Shown here piece by piece: positions 15,295 through 24,503 of a stretch of DNA of 64,000 nt (positions are counted from its first letter, which is position 1; each line of letters opens with the position of its first letter). Under the pieces are notes generated by a model, which was not told the DNA's origin, searched no databases, and saw only the letters and a program-made list of their open reading frames with translations. This DNA is from a virus: IMG/VR virus record IMGVR_UViG_3300041956_000313, positions 28,727-92,726 of that record, one strand, 5' to 3'. A program made the translations under genes and the position numbers.

Positions 15295-15873
15295 ATGGCA
15301 GCACTGAATGGAGCCGCGACTACGCTCGCGATGCTCCGGTTTATCGCGAATCATTCCGGGCAGTACACGCGTGACGAGATAGTCAAACACTATCAGCCGC
15401 AGATACGCCGCAAGAAAGCGCAGCACACGGTCATGAATCTGCTGACCACGCAGCTCGTTGCGCGTGGTGCAGCCGACCGTCTCATGCCCACGGCAAAAGG
15501 ACGGCTGCAGCTTCAACCAAAGAAACGTGATGCACTCACGTCGTTCTCAGTCAAATCAGTAGAGCGCAGAGACAACTGGCTAGCCGGTGATCTTGAGGGC
15601 AGCGTCTTTACACAGCCAGTGACGACACGTGTGCCGACGTTGCGCGAGCGGCCGCGCAAAGCGCCCATTGATCCGCTGCGCACGGCTCGAAGACTCTACT
15701 TCGAAGCTGACTTGGTCTATGCGCCGCGGCTCAAAGAATACCTCTGCAAAGTTCGCACGCGTTCGTCCGAGTTCGCACACGGTGAGCGCGTGCTGATGTT
15801 TGATTTGCAGCATGCAAAGAATCTTCATGCGTGGCTGGGCCGCGCAATACCTGTCATGGAGTCACGCAAATGA
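15295..15873 (+). CDS. Winged-helix-like protein
   Basis: A 192-residue protein. Residues 8-70 read like a winged helix (MLRFIANHSGQYTRDEIVKHY, then HTVMNLLTTQLVARGAADRL and a strand pair). The rest is basic and of unknown fold. No strong ribosome site precedes the ATG. It is the first gene of the operon leading into terminase. It could be a transcription factor; a TerS role is possible from position but not supported by motif. Confidence 0.6.
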   Translation: MAALNGAATTLAMLRFIANHSGQYTRDEIVKHYQPQIRRKKAQHTVMNLLTTQLVARGAADRLMPTAKGRLQLQPKKRDALTSFSVKSVERRDNWLAGDLEGSVFTQPVTTRVPTLRERPRKAPIDPLRTARRLYFEADLVYAPRLKEYLCKVRTRSSEFAHGERVLMFDLQHAKNLHAWLGRAIPVMESRK

Positions 15874-16127
15874 CCGATCAACTACCTGTGCCTTCAACGG
15901 TTGAAGTGCCTGCAAGCGAGCTGGCAAAGTCACTCGCACAGCTATCTGTGTCAGTGCTGCAGAAAGGTCGTTGTCAGATGTGCTGGCAGCGTGAAGGGAC
16001 TCCGCCTGATTGCACGCCCGGTCGGAGGTTCGTCGTCAACTTTGGTGTGCACGGTGGGCTGATTCTCTGTGAGGAAGCACTCACGAAGCTCGTGCAGTTA
16101 TCGGACAAGCATCTGGAGGGTCAATGA
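15870..16127 (+). CDS. Small protein with CxxC
   Basis: An 85-residue protein. A helical N-terminal half (ASELAKSLAQLSVSVLQKG) is followed by C-QMC-W and a later pair of Cys, suggesting a small metal site. It has ATGA overlaps on both sides. No family is recognised. Confidence 0.65.
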   Translation: MTDQLPVPSTVEVPASELAKSLAQLSVSVLQKGRCQMCWQREGTPPDCTPGRRFVVNFGVHGGLILCEEALTKLVQLSDKHLEGQ

Positions 16128-16783
16128 AAAGGCCGCTGACTGCAGTTGAAACGGGTTCGGGGCTGTCGCTTGATCTGGCCCAGCCCTCTGTGTCGCAAAT
16201 CTCCGTCATCGACATCGTCCACTCACTCGCGATGACACCACGCTTGCTGGGCGCGGTAAACAACCGTTACTCGATCGCGCAGCACGTACTGCACATGTTC
16301 GACCTGTTGACTGCGCGTGGCGTGTCGGCGGATCGATTGTGCTTGCGATACTTCGTCACCCAAAGCCACGTGCCTTACATCGGTGACATACCAAGTCAGG
16401 TACTCAAGCTGCATGCGATGACGTCAGTGCTTGCAGACCTGATAAGAAAACTTCACTACGCAGTACGCAAGCACATTGAGGAGCGTTACAGCGTGCCCAC
16501 GCACATGTTCGCGCGCCCGAATGAGGACGAATCACGGGCAGTTGCATCGATGTCTCGTGTGCTGCGTGCTTACGAATCGTTTCACTTGCTTCAGGGAGGT
16601 GGGTGGAGCATGCAGCTGGAGCCGCAAGAGCTCGTCACCGTGGCAGGAGTGCTGTGGGAAAAGTCAAAGTACCGACTCGACTTTGATCGTCCACCACAGT
16701 GGATGGATGAGCGCACAGCACATGCAAAGCTCTTGAATCGTGTCAACGAGCTGATAACCACACCCAAGAGTGCCGCGGCATGA
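16124..16783 (+). CDS. HD-domain phosphohydrolase-like protein lacking the HD dyad
   Basis: A 219-residue protein. The opening 'VIDIVHSLAMTPR..GAVNNRYSIAQH' (H54) followed by 'YIGDIPSQVLKL' (85-96) matches phage/bacterial YfbR-like HD nucleotidases, where the order is YSVAQH ... HD.xEAYxGDIP. The position of the HD pair is occupied by T79-Q80 (FVTQSHVPYIGDIP). The metal-binding dyad is therefore missing, which predicts a non-catalytic or repurposed protein. The frame is intact. It is coupled by ATGA overlaps to neighbours. Confidence 0.7.
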   Translation: MKRPLTAVETGSGLSLDLAQPSVSQISVIDIVHSLAMTPRLLGAVNNRYSIAQHVLHMFDLLTARGVSADRLCLRYFVTQSHVPYIGDIPSQVLKLHAMTSVLADLIRKLHYAVRKHIEERYSVPTHMFARPNEDESRAVASMSRVLRAYESFHLLQGGGWSMQLEPQELVTVAGVLWEKSKYRLDFDRPPQWMDERTAHAKLLNRVNELITTPKSAAA

Positions 16784-17151
16784 AGAACAGAAAGAAGCTG
16801 CTAATCGTGCTGACGAAGCGCATCCTGTTTATTTTTGGGCTGCAGGTCTTGGGCGTTGTCAGTGCTGTCGGACTCTGGATCTTTGTCATGCTCATGTGGT
16901 TTGCAGGGTTCTTCGTGCTGCCGGTGGCGTTGATGCGCTCGACGTCAGACAAGGGCGAGATAGTACTGCCGACGTGGGCAAGGCATTGGGACGACACTGC
17001 GGACCTCGAGATCAGAGGCCGACCCGCGGCGCAGTTTGTGTGGCAGTACGACTTGGGGTGGCACATGGCGACGTTCTTGTGGCTGCAGTTCTACAATCCA
17101 CTCGCTAACATGCGAGTTATGTATCGCCGCAAGGTCGGACTGCCGCAATGA
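16780..17151 (+). CDS. Membrane protein, phage hypothetical
   Basis: A 123-residue protein with a basic start and two membrane segments at about residues 15-50 (ILFIFGLQVLGVVSAVGLW, FVMLMWFAGFFVLPVALM). A soluble part follows with 'LPTWARHWDDT' and a Trp/Tyr-rich end. Similar proteins (resembling DUF7338) occur in many phages near early or structural genes. The function is unknown. It overlaps terL by ATGA. Confidence 0.7.
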   Translation: MKNRKKLLIVLTKRILFIFGLQVLGVVSAVGLWIFVMLMWFAGFFVLPVALMRSTSDKGEIVLPTWARHWDDTADLEIRGRPAAQFVWQYDLGWHMATFLWLQFYNPLANMRVMYRRKVGLPQ

Positions 17152-18542
17152 GCGCGATAGTCATGCCTTTACGACGCCGGCCGCGTGTGCCGGTGCCGAT
17201 GCTGGATCACAAGCAAGAGTTCTGGCGCAAAGAAGATCCGATACTCAATGACAAGGGCGAGGTCATCAAGGGTGGGTTTTGGGAGCCGCAACGCAACTGG
17301 TGGAGTCTGCCGAACTTCATAAAGTCGTTCGTCGCAGGCTATGGCAGCGGCAAGACGTTCATAGGTGCAAAGCGTGACATCGCCCAGTGTTTGCTGAATG
17401 CGCCTGCGCCACAGTTAGTCGTCAGCCCGTCCTACAAGATCGCAAAGCGCACAATCATTCCCGTGATTCGTGCTTTGTGTCAGGGCAAAGCGGTGCGTGA
17501 CCCGACGTTCACGTGGAGTGAGCATCGCACTGACTTTGAATTCACTATCAAGCACGGTCCGCGAATCGGCACGATCTGGATTGCATCCGGAGACGAGCCG
17601 GACAGCTTGAAGGGTCCGACAGTCGGCAGCGCTCACATCGACGAGCCCTTTGTGCAGGAGAAAGAAGTACTCGACCAGTGCATAGCACGTGTGCGCGATC
17701 CGCGCGCAAAGCGCAAAGAGATTACTCTGACGGGCACGCCTGAGCAGCTCAACTGGGGGTATGACATCTGCGCAGGAGACGAGAAGGAGGACTATGACGT
17801 CGGTGTCGTGCACGCATCGACTCACTCGAACCGTGCTCTGGCTGATGATTACGCGAAGCGCATGGAGAGTGCTTACACGGATCGTGCCACGCAGGCGTTC
17901 GTTGACGGACTGTTCGTCAATCTGTCCAAGGGCGTGGTGTACTACGGCTTTACAAATCTTAACGTAGTTCAGATTCCTGACCCGGGCGGTGAGCTCTGTG
18001 TGGGCATGGACTTCAACGTCAACCCGATGGCGTGTTGTGTGTTTTGGGTTTACGGCAATCACATGCATGTCATTGCAGAGCACGAGTTCGACAACGCTGA
18101 TACACCGTATGTCTGCCAAGTTCTGCACGAGAAGTACAGGTTTCTAGCCGGTCCGCGTCAGGGCGAGTGTCGCATAAAGAATGTGTACCCCGATCCGGCT
18201 GGCAATCAGCGGCACACGAGCTCGCCCGGTGGAAAGACGGACTTCCACTACATTCAGGAAGCAGGCTTCATCGTGCAAGCACGACGTTCGCACCCTGCCG
18301 TGCGCGATCGTGAGAACGCAGTAAATGGCAAGCTCGGACCGATGATGGGAGAGCCCACACTGACGTTCGAGCCTTCGTGCAAACGTCTCGTCAAATACTG
18401 TCGAATCTACACGCACGAGAACAAAAACAAACCGCATGCAAAGGCAATGAGTCACCTGCTTGATAGTCTCGGGTACCCTGTTGAATACTTGTTTCCAGTT
18501 GTTCGGCCGATTGTTGAAGTCCGAAACTTTCAAGGCGCGTGA
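17148..18542 (+). CDS. terL: Terminase large subunit
   Basis: A 464-residue packaging ATPase-nuclease. Walker A G64-YGSGKT70 lies in FVAGYGSGKT. The Walker B-like segment is AHIDEPF, followed by a coupling motif LTGTPEQ. The C-terminal nuclease (terminase_6C type) opens with CVGMDFNVNPMA and includes 'YPDPAGNQRH'. It docks on the portal, cuts concatemers and pumps DNA into the prohead. It directly precedes the portal gene. No confident small subunit was found nearby. Confidence 0.95.
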   Translation: MSAIVMPLRRRPRVPVPMLDHKQEFWRKEDPILNDKGEVIKGGFWEPQRNWWSLPNFIKSFVAGYGSGKTFIGAKRDIAQCLLNAPAPQLVVSPSYKIAKRTIIPVIRALCQGKAVRDPTFTWSEHRTDFEFTIKHGPRIGTIWIASGDEPDSLKGPTVGSAHIDEPFVQEKEVLDQCIARVRDPRAKRKEITLTGTPEQLNWGYDICAGDEKEDYDVGVVHASTHSNRALADDYAKRMESAYTDRATQAFVDGLFVNLSKGVVYYGFTNLNVVQIPDPGGELCVGMDFNVNPMACCVFWVYGNHMHVIAEHEFDNADTPYVCQVLHEKYRFLAGPRQGECRIKNVYPDPAGNQRHTSSPGGKTDFHYIQEAGFIVQARRSHPAVRDRENAVNGKLGPMMGEPTLTFEPSCKRLVKYCRIYTHENKNKPHAKAMSHLLDSLGYPVEYLFPVVRPIVEVRNFQGA

Positions 18543-18552
18543 GGGGAAAAGC

Positions 18553-20010
18553 ATGGCGGTCAAAAGAAACCCGGCTGTACAGCACCCGACCTACCAGAAG
18601 TATTTGCCGAGATGGAAACTCGTGCGTGACTGCGCACAGAATTTGGTGAAGGCAAAGGGCAATGAGTATTTGCCGTCGCTGAGCGGTCAGACTGGGAGTG
18701 AGTACGACTCATATCGTCGACGAGCGTTCTGGCTTGGCGCGACCCAGCGCACTCTTGACGGCTTTACGGGCATGGCTTTCAGAAAGCCTCCGATCATTTC
18801 GACTGCAGGCGAGACGAAGAAAGAGCTAGAAATAGAAAAGGACAGCTTTCTTGCTCGCATCACTCCGAAGCGCAAGCCGTTTGTGTCTCTCGCGCGCATG
18901 ACAGTGCGTGAGTTGTTGCAGACGGCCCGAGTTGCATTGCTGCTCGATTTGCCTGATGACGCGGATTCGTCAATTGATCCGTGGGTGGCGGTGTATCAGG
19001 CAGAGAGTCTCATCTCGTGGGAATACGGCTCAGATGACAAGGGTGAGCCGGTGCTCATTCAAGCTGTGCTAGAGGAAATCGTCGAAGAACGCAAAGCTCC
19101 ACCGGACGATGACGAGATAATTCTCGTCACGCAGTGGAAAGTTCTGATGCTGGAGGACAATGAGTACAAGGTACAGGTGTGGCGCAAGGGCGAAGGGCCG
19201 CGTGCCAATCCGTACGTCGTGCACAAGGAGACGATTACACCGCAAATACGCGGCAAGCGTTTCACTCGTATTCCTCTAGTCATTCTCGACATGATGGACG
19301 ACAACGGTGACTTGACTCCGCCCTTTGAGCCGATTGCCGAGGCAAATGTCAGCCACTTCTTGTCGTCCGCTGACCTTGAACATGGCCGGCATTACACGGC
19401 GTTGCCTACTCCGTACGTGTGTGGCATTCAGCAGAGTGACAAAGAACTGAAAATCGGTTCGATGTCAGCATGGATGATCAGTGACGCACAGGCGAAGGTG
19501 GGCATGCTCGAATTCACCGGGCAAGGTCTCGGCTCGCTAGAGAAGGCGCTCGAAGCGAAAGAGAATCTCATGGCTGTGCTTGGAGCACGCTTGCTCGAAG
19601 CGCAGAAGAAGGGCGTCGAGGCTGCTGACACGCACCAGATGCGCGGCTCGGGTGAGCAGTCGGTGCTTGCATCGGTCGTGCTGCTTGCTCAGCAAGGATT
19701 GAATGAAGTGCTCACGATCGCACAACCTTACGTCGCAGGCATGCAATCTGCAGTTGCCGAGTTAAATCTCGACTTTGCTGCACTCACTCTGACGTCGGCG
19801 GAGCTAGACTCACTCGTGAAAGCGTTGCAGAGCGGAGCAATCAGCGAGGAAACGTTCTTCTACAACATGCAGCAGGCAGAGATGTATCCGCCTGACAGAA
19901 CGTTTGAAGATGAACAAGCCGCACGTCAGCAAGACTCCGACAAGGGTCTTGAGAATGAGATAAAGCGCATCAAGGCGATGCCGGAAACAGACCTCGGGAA
20001 TGCGGCGTAA
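18553..20010 (+). CDS. Portal protein (DUF4055 type)
   Basis: A 485-residue protein. The start at ATG 18553 follows GAGGGG. The start of the protein (NPAVQHPTYQKYLPRW, then YDSYRRRAFWLGATQRTLDGFTGMAFRKPP) is typical of DUF4055 portals. Portals form the dodecameric ring at one capsid vertex. Position between terL and the head morphogenesis gene agrees. It is followed immediately by a GTG start. Confidence 0.9.
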   Translation: MAVKRNPAVQHPTYQKYLPRWKLVRDCAQNLVKAKGNEYLPSLSGQTGSEYDSYRRRAFWLGATQRTLDGFTGMAFRKPPIISTAGETKKELEIEKDSFLARITPKRKPFVSLARMTVRELLQTARVALLLDLPDDADSSIDPWVAVYQAESLISWEYGSDDKGEPVLIQAVLEEIVEERKAPPDDDEIILVTQWKVLMLEDNEYKVQVWRKGEGPRANPYVVHKETITPQIRGKRFTRIPLVILDMMDDNGDLTPPFEPIAEANVSHFLSSADLEHGRHYTALPTPYVCGIQQSDKELKIGSMSAWMISDAQAKVGMLEFTGQGLGSLEKALEAKENLMAVLGARLLEAQKKGVEAADTHQMRGSGEQSVLASVVLLAQQGLNEVLTIAQPYVAGMQSAVAELNLDFAALTLTSAELDSLVKALQSGAISEETFFYNMQQAEMYPPDRTFEDEQAARQQDSDKGLENEIKRIKAMPETDLGNAA

Positions 20011-21108
20011 GTGGCGAACCTGTCCGATCAGTTTGCGGCGGAGCTCATCGGCAATACGGTCGATGTGCTCCGTTTTGCTGAGGGAGCCCGAGCGCGGTTG
20101 GTCGGGCGTCTCTTCATGCTGCGTGACGAGCTGATTGAAAAACTGATGGCGTTAGACGGAACTGACGCCTTCTCGTTTCGCGAGAAGAAAGCAAAGCTGA
20201 CTGCCACGTTACTCCGCACCGAGGCGACGATTCGCACGGCCTACAGAGACCTGCGTGATGCTCATCTGCGTGAAATGACGTCGCTTGCTCAACTGCAAAA
20301 CGAATTCGTGCCGCGCATGTTCAATGACACACTCGGAGTGTCCGTGGTCGAGTCCGTGTTTACTGTCGAGCAGTTGAAAGCAGTCGCGCGTAACTCACTC
20401 GTGCAAGGCTCGCCGTCCGGTGAGTGGTGGGGCAGACAAGCGACTGCGTTACGTCAGAAGTTTGAAGATCAGATGCGCATGGGCTATCTGCAGAACGAGA
20501 CCGTGGGTGACTTGGTGCGCAGAGTGCGTGGCGCGTCTACAGGCAAACGTATTACGTCGGTGGTTGATGGCAAGCGGCACACGTTCACGGAGTTCAAGGG
20601 CGGCATAATGGACGTGAGCACGCGCAACGCTGAGGCGTTGGTGCGCACGTCGATACAGACACTGTCGAATGATGTGATATTTGAGACGTATGAAGGCAAT
20701 GACGATCTCATCAAGGGATTGCAAGCACTCGCGACGCTCGACTTTAGAACGACTGAGTTCTGTCAGGAGCACGATCATCAAGCATGGTACATTGACGGTT
20801 ACCGCCCGATACCGCCTAACGCACTTCCGTGGCCGGGTCGGCCGCCGTATCATTGGAACTGCCGTACGGTGCTCGTGCCGCTGACGTACTCATGGGAGGA
20901 ACTCGTGAAGCGTGCGAAGGGCAGTGCGTCTGCGCGCCGGCTAGCACGCAAGGTCGACAAAAGCATTGAGCCGGGCACCCGAGCGTCTATGGACGGAGCA
21001 GTCTCGAAAGAATTCGACTATGACACGTGGTATGACACGCAGTCATCGGCACGACAGATTCAAATTTCTAGCGTCCTCAAAACGAGGAATAAAACCGGAG
21101 GTAGATGA
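20011..21108 (+). CDS. Head morphogenesis / minor head protein (SPP1 gp7-like)
   Basis: A 365-residue protein starting with GTG right after the portal stop. The C-terminal half has the phage_Mu_F/gp7 pattern: 'EALVRTSIQTLSNDV', 'LATLDFRTTEFCQEHDHQ' and 'PPYHWNCRTVLVPL' with conserved Cys and His. These minor proteins associate with the portal during prohead assembly. It overlaps the scaffold start by ATGA. Confidence 0.9.
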   Translation: MANLSDQFAAELIGNTVDVLRFAEGARARLVGRLFMLRDELIEKLMALDGTDAFSFREKKAKLTATLLRTEATIRTAYRDLRDAHLREMTSLAQLQNEFVPRMFNDTLGVSVVESVFTVEQLKAVARNSLVQGSPSGEWWGRQATALRQKFEDQMRMGYLQNETVGDLVRRVRGASTGKRITSVVDGKRHTFTEFKGGIMDVSTRNAEALVRTSIQTLSNDVIFETYEGNDDLIKGLQALATLDFRTTEFCQEHDHQAWYIDGYRPIPPNALPWPGRPPYHWNCRTVLVPLTYSWEELVKRAKGSASARRLARKVDKSIEPGTRASMDGAVSKEFDYDTWYDTQSSARQIQISSVLKTRNKTGGR

Positions 21109-21902
21109 CAATGGCTCTGAAATTCAGATACGAGAAGCAGGAAGATGTGCCGAAGGAGCACGAGACTCTTTACAAGGAAGTGAACGGTGCGTGGATTCTC
21201 GAAGTCGAGGGCGTCGTGCCGCTCGAACGTGCGAACGAACTCAGCTCGAAGGTGAACGAGTTTCGCAAGACGAATGGCGAGCTCACGGCGAAGCTCGCAG
21301 CGTTCGATGGCAAGAAAGTGCTGACGGAGGAGGAGCACAAAGAGCTGATCGAAGCGAAGGAGAAGCTGGAGAAGGGTCACAAGCCGGAAGAGCTTGAGGC
21401 GCTCGTCGAGAAGCGCACTGCGAACATGCGCAAGGCGCACGCGTCTGAGCTTGCCTCTGCTCGTGCCATTGCCGAAGAGGCGACGACGAAGCACAAGAAG
21501 ACCTTCCGCGAACTCGAAACTACGCGCGTGCAGGCCACGCTTGCTCAAGTGGTCAGCGAAGTCGGCACACCGGCGAAGGGGGCTCTGCAAGACATCAACT
21601 CGCGTGCTGCGGGGGTGTTTCGTCTGAACGATGACGGCAACATCGTCGCCATGAAGGACGATGGTGAGGAGGTCATGGGCACGGATGGCAAACCGCTCAC
21701 GATGAAAGAGTTTGTCACGAATCTGACGAAAGAGGCGCCGTATCTGTTCGAGCGCTCGAATGGCTCGGGCAGCAAGGGCCCCGGTGATCGCAGCAGCCGG
21801 TCGTCGACGCGCACGATTTCACGTGGGGACTCTGCTGGGTTCGGGCAGAATCTGGAGGCAATTGCGAAAGGAGAAGTGTCCGTCGACATGGAAGCAGACT
21901 GA
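21105..21902 (+). CDS. Capsid scaffolding protein
   Basis: A 265-residue charged protein just upstream of the coat gene. Residues about 40-150 are a long Glu/Lys-rich coiled coil (ERANELSSKVNEF, HKELIEAKEKLEKG). The tail is Ser/Gly-rich and then acidic. Composition and position are typical of scaffolds, which guide prohead assembly and are then removed. It carries no protease motif. Confidence 0.8.
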   Translation: MTMALKFRYEKQEDVPKEHETLYKEVNGAWILEVEGVVPLERANELSSKVNEFRKTNGELTAKLAAFDGKKVLTEEEHKELIEAKEKLEKGHKPEELEALVEKRTANMRKAHASELASARAIAEEATTKHKKTFRELETTRVQATLAQVVSEVGTPAKGALQDINSRAAGVFRLNDDGNIVAMKDDGEEVMGTDGKPLTMKEFVTNLTKEAPYLFERSNGSGSKGPGDRSSRSSTRTISRGDSAGFGQNLEAIAKGEVSVDMEAD

Positions 21903-21905
21903 CAC

Positions 21906-21933
21906 TTGCACCCGGTTCCATTGTGACTAGAAT
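21906..21933 (+). promoter_or_regulatory. Possible promoter upstream of the coat gene, TTGCAC-16-TAGAAT
   Basis: TTGCAC (21906-21911) and TAGAAT (21928-21933) are spaced by 16 bases, just after the scaffold stop. They would add transcription of the major capsid gene. The 155-nt leader to 22089 contains two hairpins: AATCCCT with AGGGGTT at about 21964-21989, and 22013-22019 with 22027-22033. Confidence 0.45.
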
Positions 21934-22088
21934 CCGTTTCTGGTAAAGCGAACCTTCAGGGCGAATCCCTCCGCAGAGTGTGAGGGGTTGATAGCTGAGA
22001 AACTCTCGACAAGGCACCGGCAGAGTCGGTGCCCATCGGGGAAGGTGCAGCAGCAATCAATTCATCAACTCTGTGAGGGGATTCGTTC

Positions 22089-23249
22089 ATGGCCAATAAT
22101 CTTGCCGTGGCAGTGCCGAAGATTCTGGCACGTGGTCTGATGGCGCTACGCTCCGAAACTGTCATGCCCGCGCTCGTGAACCGGGACTATGGCAATGAGG
22201 CCGCACAGCGAGGCACCGTCATCACCATTCCGATTCCGTCTGCGGTTGCAGTCCGCGACGTCGTTCCAGGTGTTACGCCGGTGGCTGCACCGGATCAGGG
22301 TCCGACGCAGGCACTCGTGCCGCTCGATCAGTGGAAAGAAGCTCCGTTCTATCTGAATGACAAGGAGCTTCAAGAGATCAACGCGAGCGCGACGTTCATT
22401 CCGATGGAAACATCGGAGGCGATCAAGTCGCTGGCGGAAGTGATCAATGCCTTCATTCTTTCGAAGTACAAGGGTGTCTACGGGTACGCCGGCACTGCTG
22501 GCACGACTCCGTTCAACGCGACGCCTGCCAACCTCGACATCAGCTCGGCCACGGCTCTGCGCAAGGTTCTCAACAACCAGCGCGCGCCGAAGCGTCCGCG
22601 CTATGCCGTGCTGGACCCGGACGCCGAAGCCAACGCACTGAATCAGCGTGCGTTCCAGGACTACAGCTGGGGCAACACGACTGACGTGATTCGCGATGGT
22701 GAGATGCGTGAGACGCGCATGGGCTTCGGCTGGTTCATGGATCAGCAGGTCCCGACGCACACGGCCGGTACGCTGACGGGCACGATCAACGTCGCGGCGA
22801 ACGCGGCCGCGGGCGTGTCGTCCGTCACCGCTGCAACGGACGGTGCCGAAGCGATCGCGCTGAAGGAAGGCGACATCATCACTTTCAGCAATCACACGCA
22901 GACGTATGTGGTGACTGCTGATGTGACGGCGGGCGCCTCGGTTGCGTCGACGGCGATTCCGATTGCGCCGGTGCTGCAGGTGGCGGTGACGACTGCCGCG
23001 ACGATTGCAGTGAAGGCGACGCACGTCGTGAATCTCGGCTTCCACCGCGATGCTTTCGCGTTCGCGTCGCGTCCTCTGCAGGACGTCAACGGTCTCGGCA
23101 ACCTCATCCTGAGCGCGGCCGACCCCATAACTGGTCTGTCACTGCGGCTCGAAATCTCGCGCCAGCACAAGCAGACTGCGTGGTCGTTCGACATTCTCTA
23201 CGGTGCCGCACTCGTGCGTCGCGAGCTCGCAGCACGCCTCGCTGGCTAA
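22089..23249 (+). CDS. Major capsid protein (P22 coat type)
   Basis: A 386-residue protein. The N-terminus 'VPKILARGLMALRSETVMPALVNRDYGNEAAQRGTVITIPIP' region matches P22-family coat proteins. An Ala/Thr/Val-rich insertion at about residues 225-310 resembles the I-domain (TGTINVAANAAAGVSS...). The C-terminus ends with '...DILYGAALVRRELAARLAG'. It forms the icosahedral shell. It is flanked by hairpins and a possible promoter, consistent with high expression. Confidence 0.92.
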   Translation: MANNLAVAVPKILARGLMALRSETVMPALVNRDYGNEAAQRGTVITIPIPSAVAVRDVVPGVTPVAAPDQGPTQALVPLDQWKEAPFYLNDKELQEINASATFIPMETSEAIKSLAEVINAFILSKYKGVYGYAGTAGTTPFNATPANLDISSATALRKVLNNQRAPKRPRYAVLDPDAEANALNQRAFQDYSWGNTTDVIRDGEMRETRMGFGWFMDQQVPTHTAGTLTGTINVAANAAAGVSSVTAATDGAEAIALKEGDIITFSNHTQTYVVTADVTAGASVASTAIPIAPVLQVAVTTAATIAVKATHVVNLGFHRDAFAFASRPLQDVNGLGNLILSAADPITGLSLRLEISRQHKQTAWSFDILYGAALVRRELAARLAG

Positions 23250-23279
23250 GGCCGCAAGTCCCTCGCAAACCCCCGCATT

Positions 23280-23301
23280 GGGTCGGCACGGATGCTGACC
23301 C
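23280..23301 (+). terminator. Hairpin after coat gene
   Basis: GGGTCGGCA (23280-23288) pairs with TGCTGACCC (23293-23301), with one wobble, around a four-base loop. It has no T-run. It probably marks the 3' end of, or stabilises, the coat mRNA, with read-through into 23341. Confidence 0.5.
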
Positions 23302-23340
23302 TGTGCACTTCTGAAAGAAAAGTTTCTTGGAGGTAGTTTC

Positions 23341-23964
23341 ATGAGTGTCCAGACGCTAGTAGAACAACACAAGGCCATTCGCAAGTCAGGCGTGCCGCTT
23401 CACGATCAGTTCGCAGCGCTCAGCCAGAACGAGCGAATGGCATTCGCGCAAGCGCTCGGCCAGACGCTTAACATTCCCGTCGGCCGAGAAGCAGAAGCGC
23501 AGCCCGAGAACGCGCAGACGCTGCATATCTTGCAGTACATGACGCGACAGCCTCCGCCGCTGAAGAACCTCGCACTGCTGGGCGTGCATCGTACGCAGTG
23601 CGTGTGGGTGAAGAAGGCGAGCGGCAAGATCGTGGAAGTTCCGGTCGATGCTTTCGACCCGGCCGTGCACGAGCTGTCGAAGAAGCAGCCGATTGAGGCA
23701 CGTGCCTATATCGGCAAGGTCAAGAAGAAGATCAAGGAGTATGAGGAACACAAGGCCGCGAACGAAGTGGACGACGGTGACGAGGAGTTCGACGACGAGG
23801 TGGATGAGGGTGATTCCGAGATTCTCGACCGGGACGAGCCGGCCGACTCGGACATCTCGGATGAAGATGATGAGGACGCAGGTGGCGAGACTCCGCCGCA
23901 CTCCGTCACGCGCAAGCCGAAGACTTCGAAGAAGTCAAAGTTGAAGGCGCGCGGCCGCAGGTAA
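23341..23964 (+). CDS. Head-associated hypothetical protein with acidic tail
   Basis: A 207-residue protein with GGAGG before the start. The first 140 residues are mixed alpha/beta. Residues about 140-185 are extremely acidic (DDGDEEFDDEVDEGDSEI...) and the last 18 are basic (KPKTSKKSKLKARGRR). Such a charged tail suggests a head assembly or head-interior role, but no family is recognised. Confidence 0.72.
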   Translation: MSVQTLVEQHKAIRKSGVPLHDQFAALSQNERMAFAQALGQTLNIPVGREAEAQPENAQTLHILQYMTRQPPPLKNLALLGVHRTQCVWVKKASGKIVEVPVDAFDPAVHELSKKQPIEARAYIGKVKKKIKEYEEHKAANEVDDGDEEFDDEVDEGDSEILDRDEPADSDISDEDDEDAGGETPPHSVTRKPKTSKKSKLKARGRR

Positions 23965-23975
23965 GGCAATCAGTC

Positions 23976-24500
23976 ATGGCACTCGTTCTCGTATCTACTC
24001 CGGGCGCGGCTAACGCGAACTCGTACACGTCTCTCGCAGAGGCAGAGGTGTATTTCGAGTCTCGTCCGTTCTCGGGCAAGTGGACGAGTGCCTCGACTGC
24101 TCAGAAAGAGGCCGCGTTGGTGTGGGCCACGCGGCTTCTTGATCGATCGATTACGTGGCAAGGGTCTCCGTACACGCTGACACAGTCACTGCGATGGCCG
24201 CGTGTCGGTGCCGTCACGCTCGATGGCAACCTGTACAACTCCGACGTCATTCCACCGGAGTTGAAAGAAGCCACCGCGGAACTCGCGCTCTGGCTGCTGA
24301 CGAAGGATCGTACGGCGGAGACCGGCCGCGAGGGAATCAAGAAGTTTGCAGTCGGCACACTTGAGGTGGAGTTCGATTCGACGACGAATGCCTCTGTGAT
24401 TCCTGACTCTGCCTTTCAGCTCATTGCACATCTAGGCAGTCTCGGGACAGTGGCTCAGAGTGCTGTCGGCATTCAGACTGTCAAGCTGCTACGGACGTGA
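23976..24500 (+). CDS. Head-tail connector, DnaT-like family
   Basis: A 174-residue protein. The start 'NANSYTSLAEAEVYFESRP' and the middle 'ALVWATRLLDRSITWQG....QSLRWPRVG' match the phage 'DnaT-like ssDNA-binding' family, which in siphoviruses sits at the adaptor position between capsid and neck genes. The adaptor role is inferred from gene order. Confidence 0.82.
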   Translation: MALVLVSTPGAANANSYTSLAEAEVYFESRPFSGKWTSASTAQKEAALVWATRLLDRSITWQGSPYTLTQSLRWPRVGAVTLDGNLYNSDVIPPELKEATAELALWLLTKDRTAETGREGIKKFAVGTLEVEFDSTTNASVIPDSAFQLIAHLGSLGTVAQSAVGIQTVKLLRT

Positions 24501-24503
24501 GCC

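Noticed and set aside
22013-22033. Hairpin resembling the last stem of a CRISPR guide scaffold
   Set aside because: GGCACCG...CGGTGCC is a short generic hairpin. No repeats, tracr-like sequence or cas genes occur in the window.
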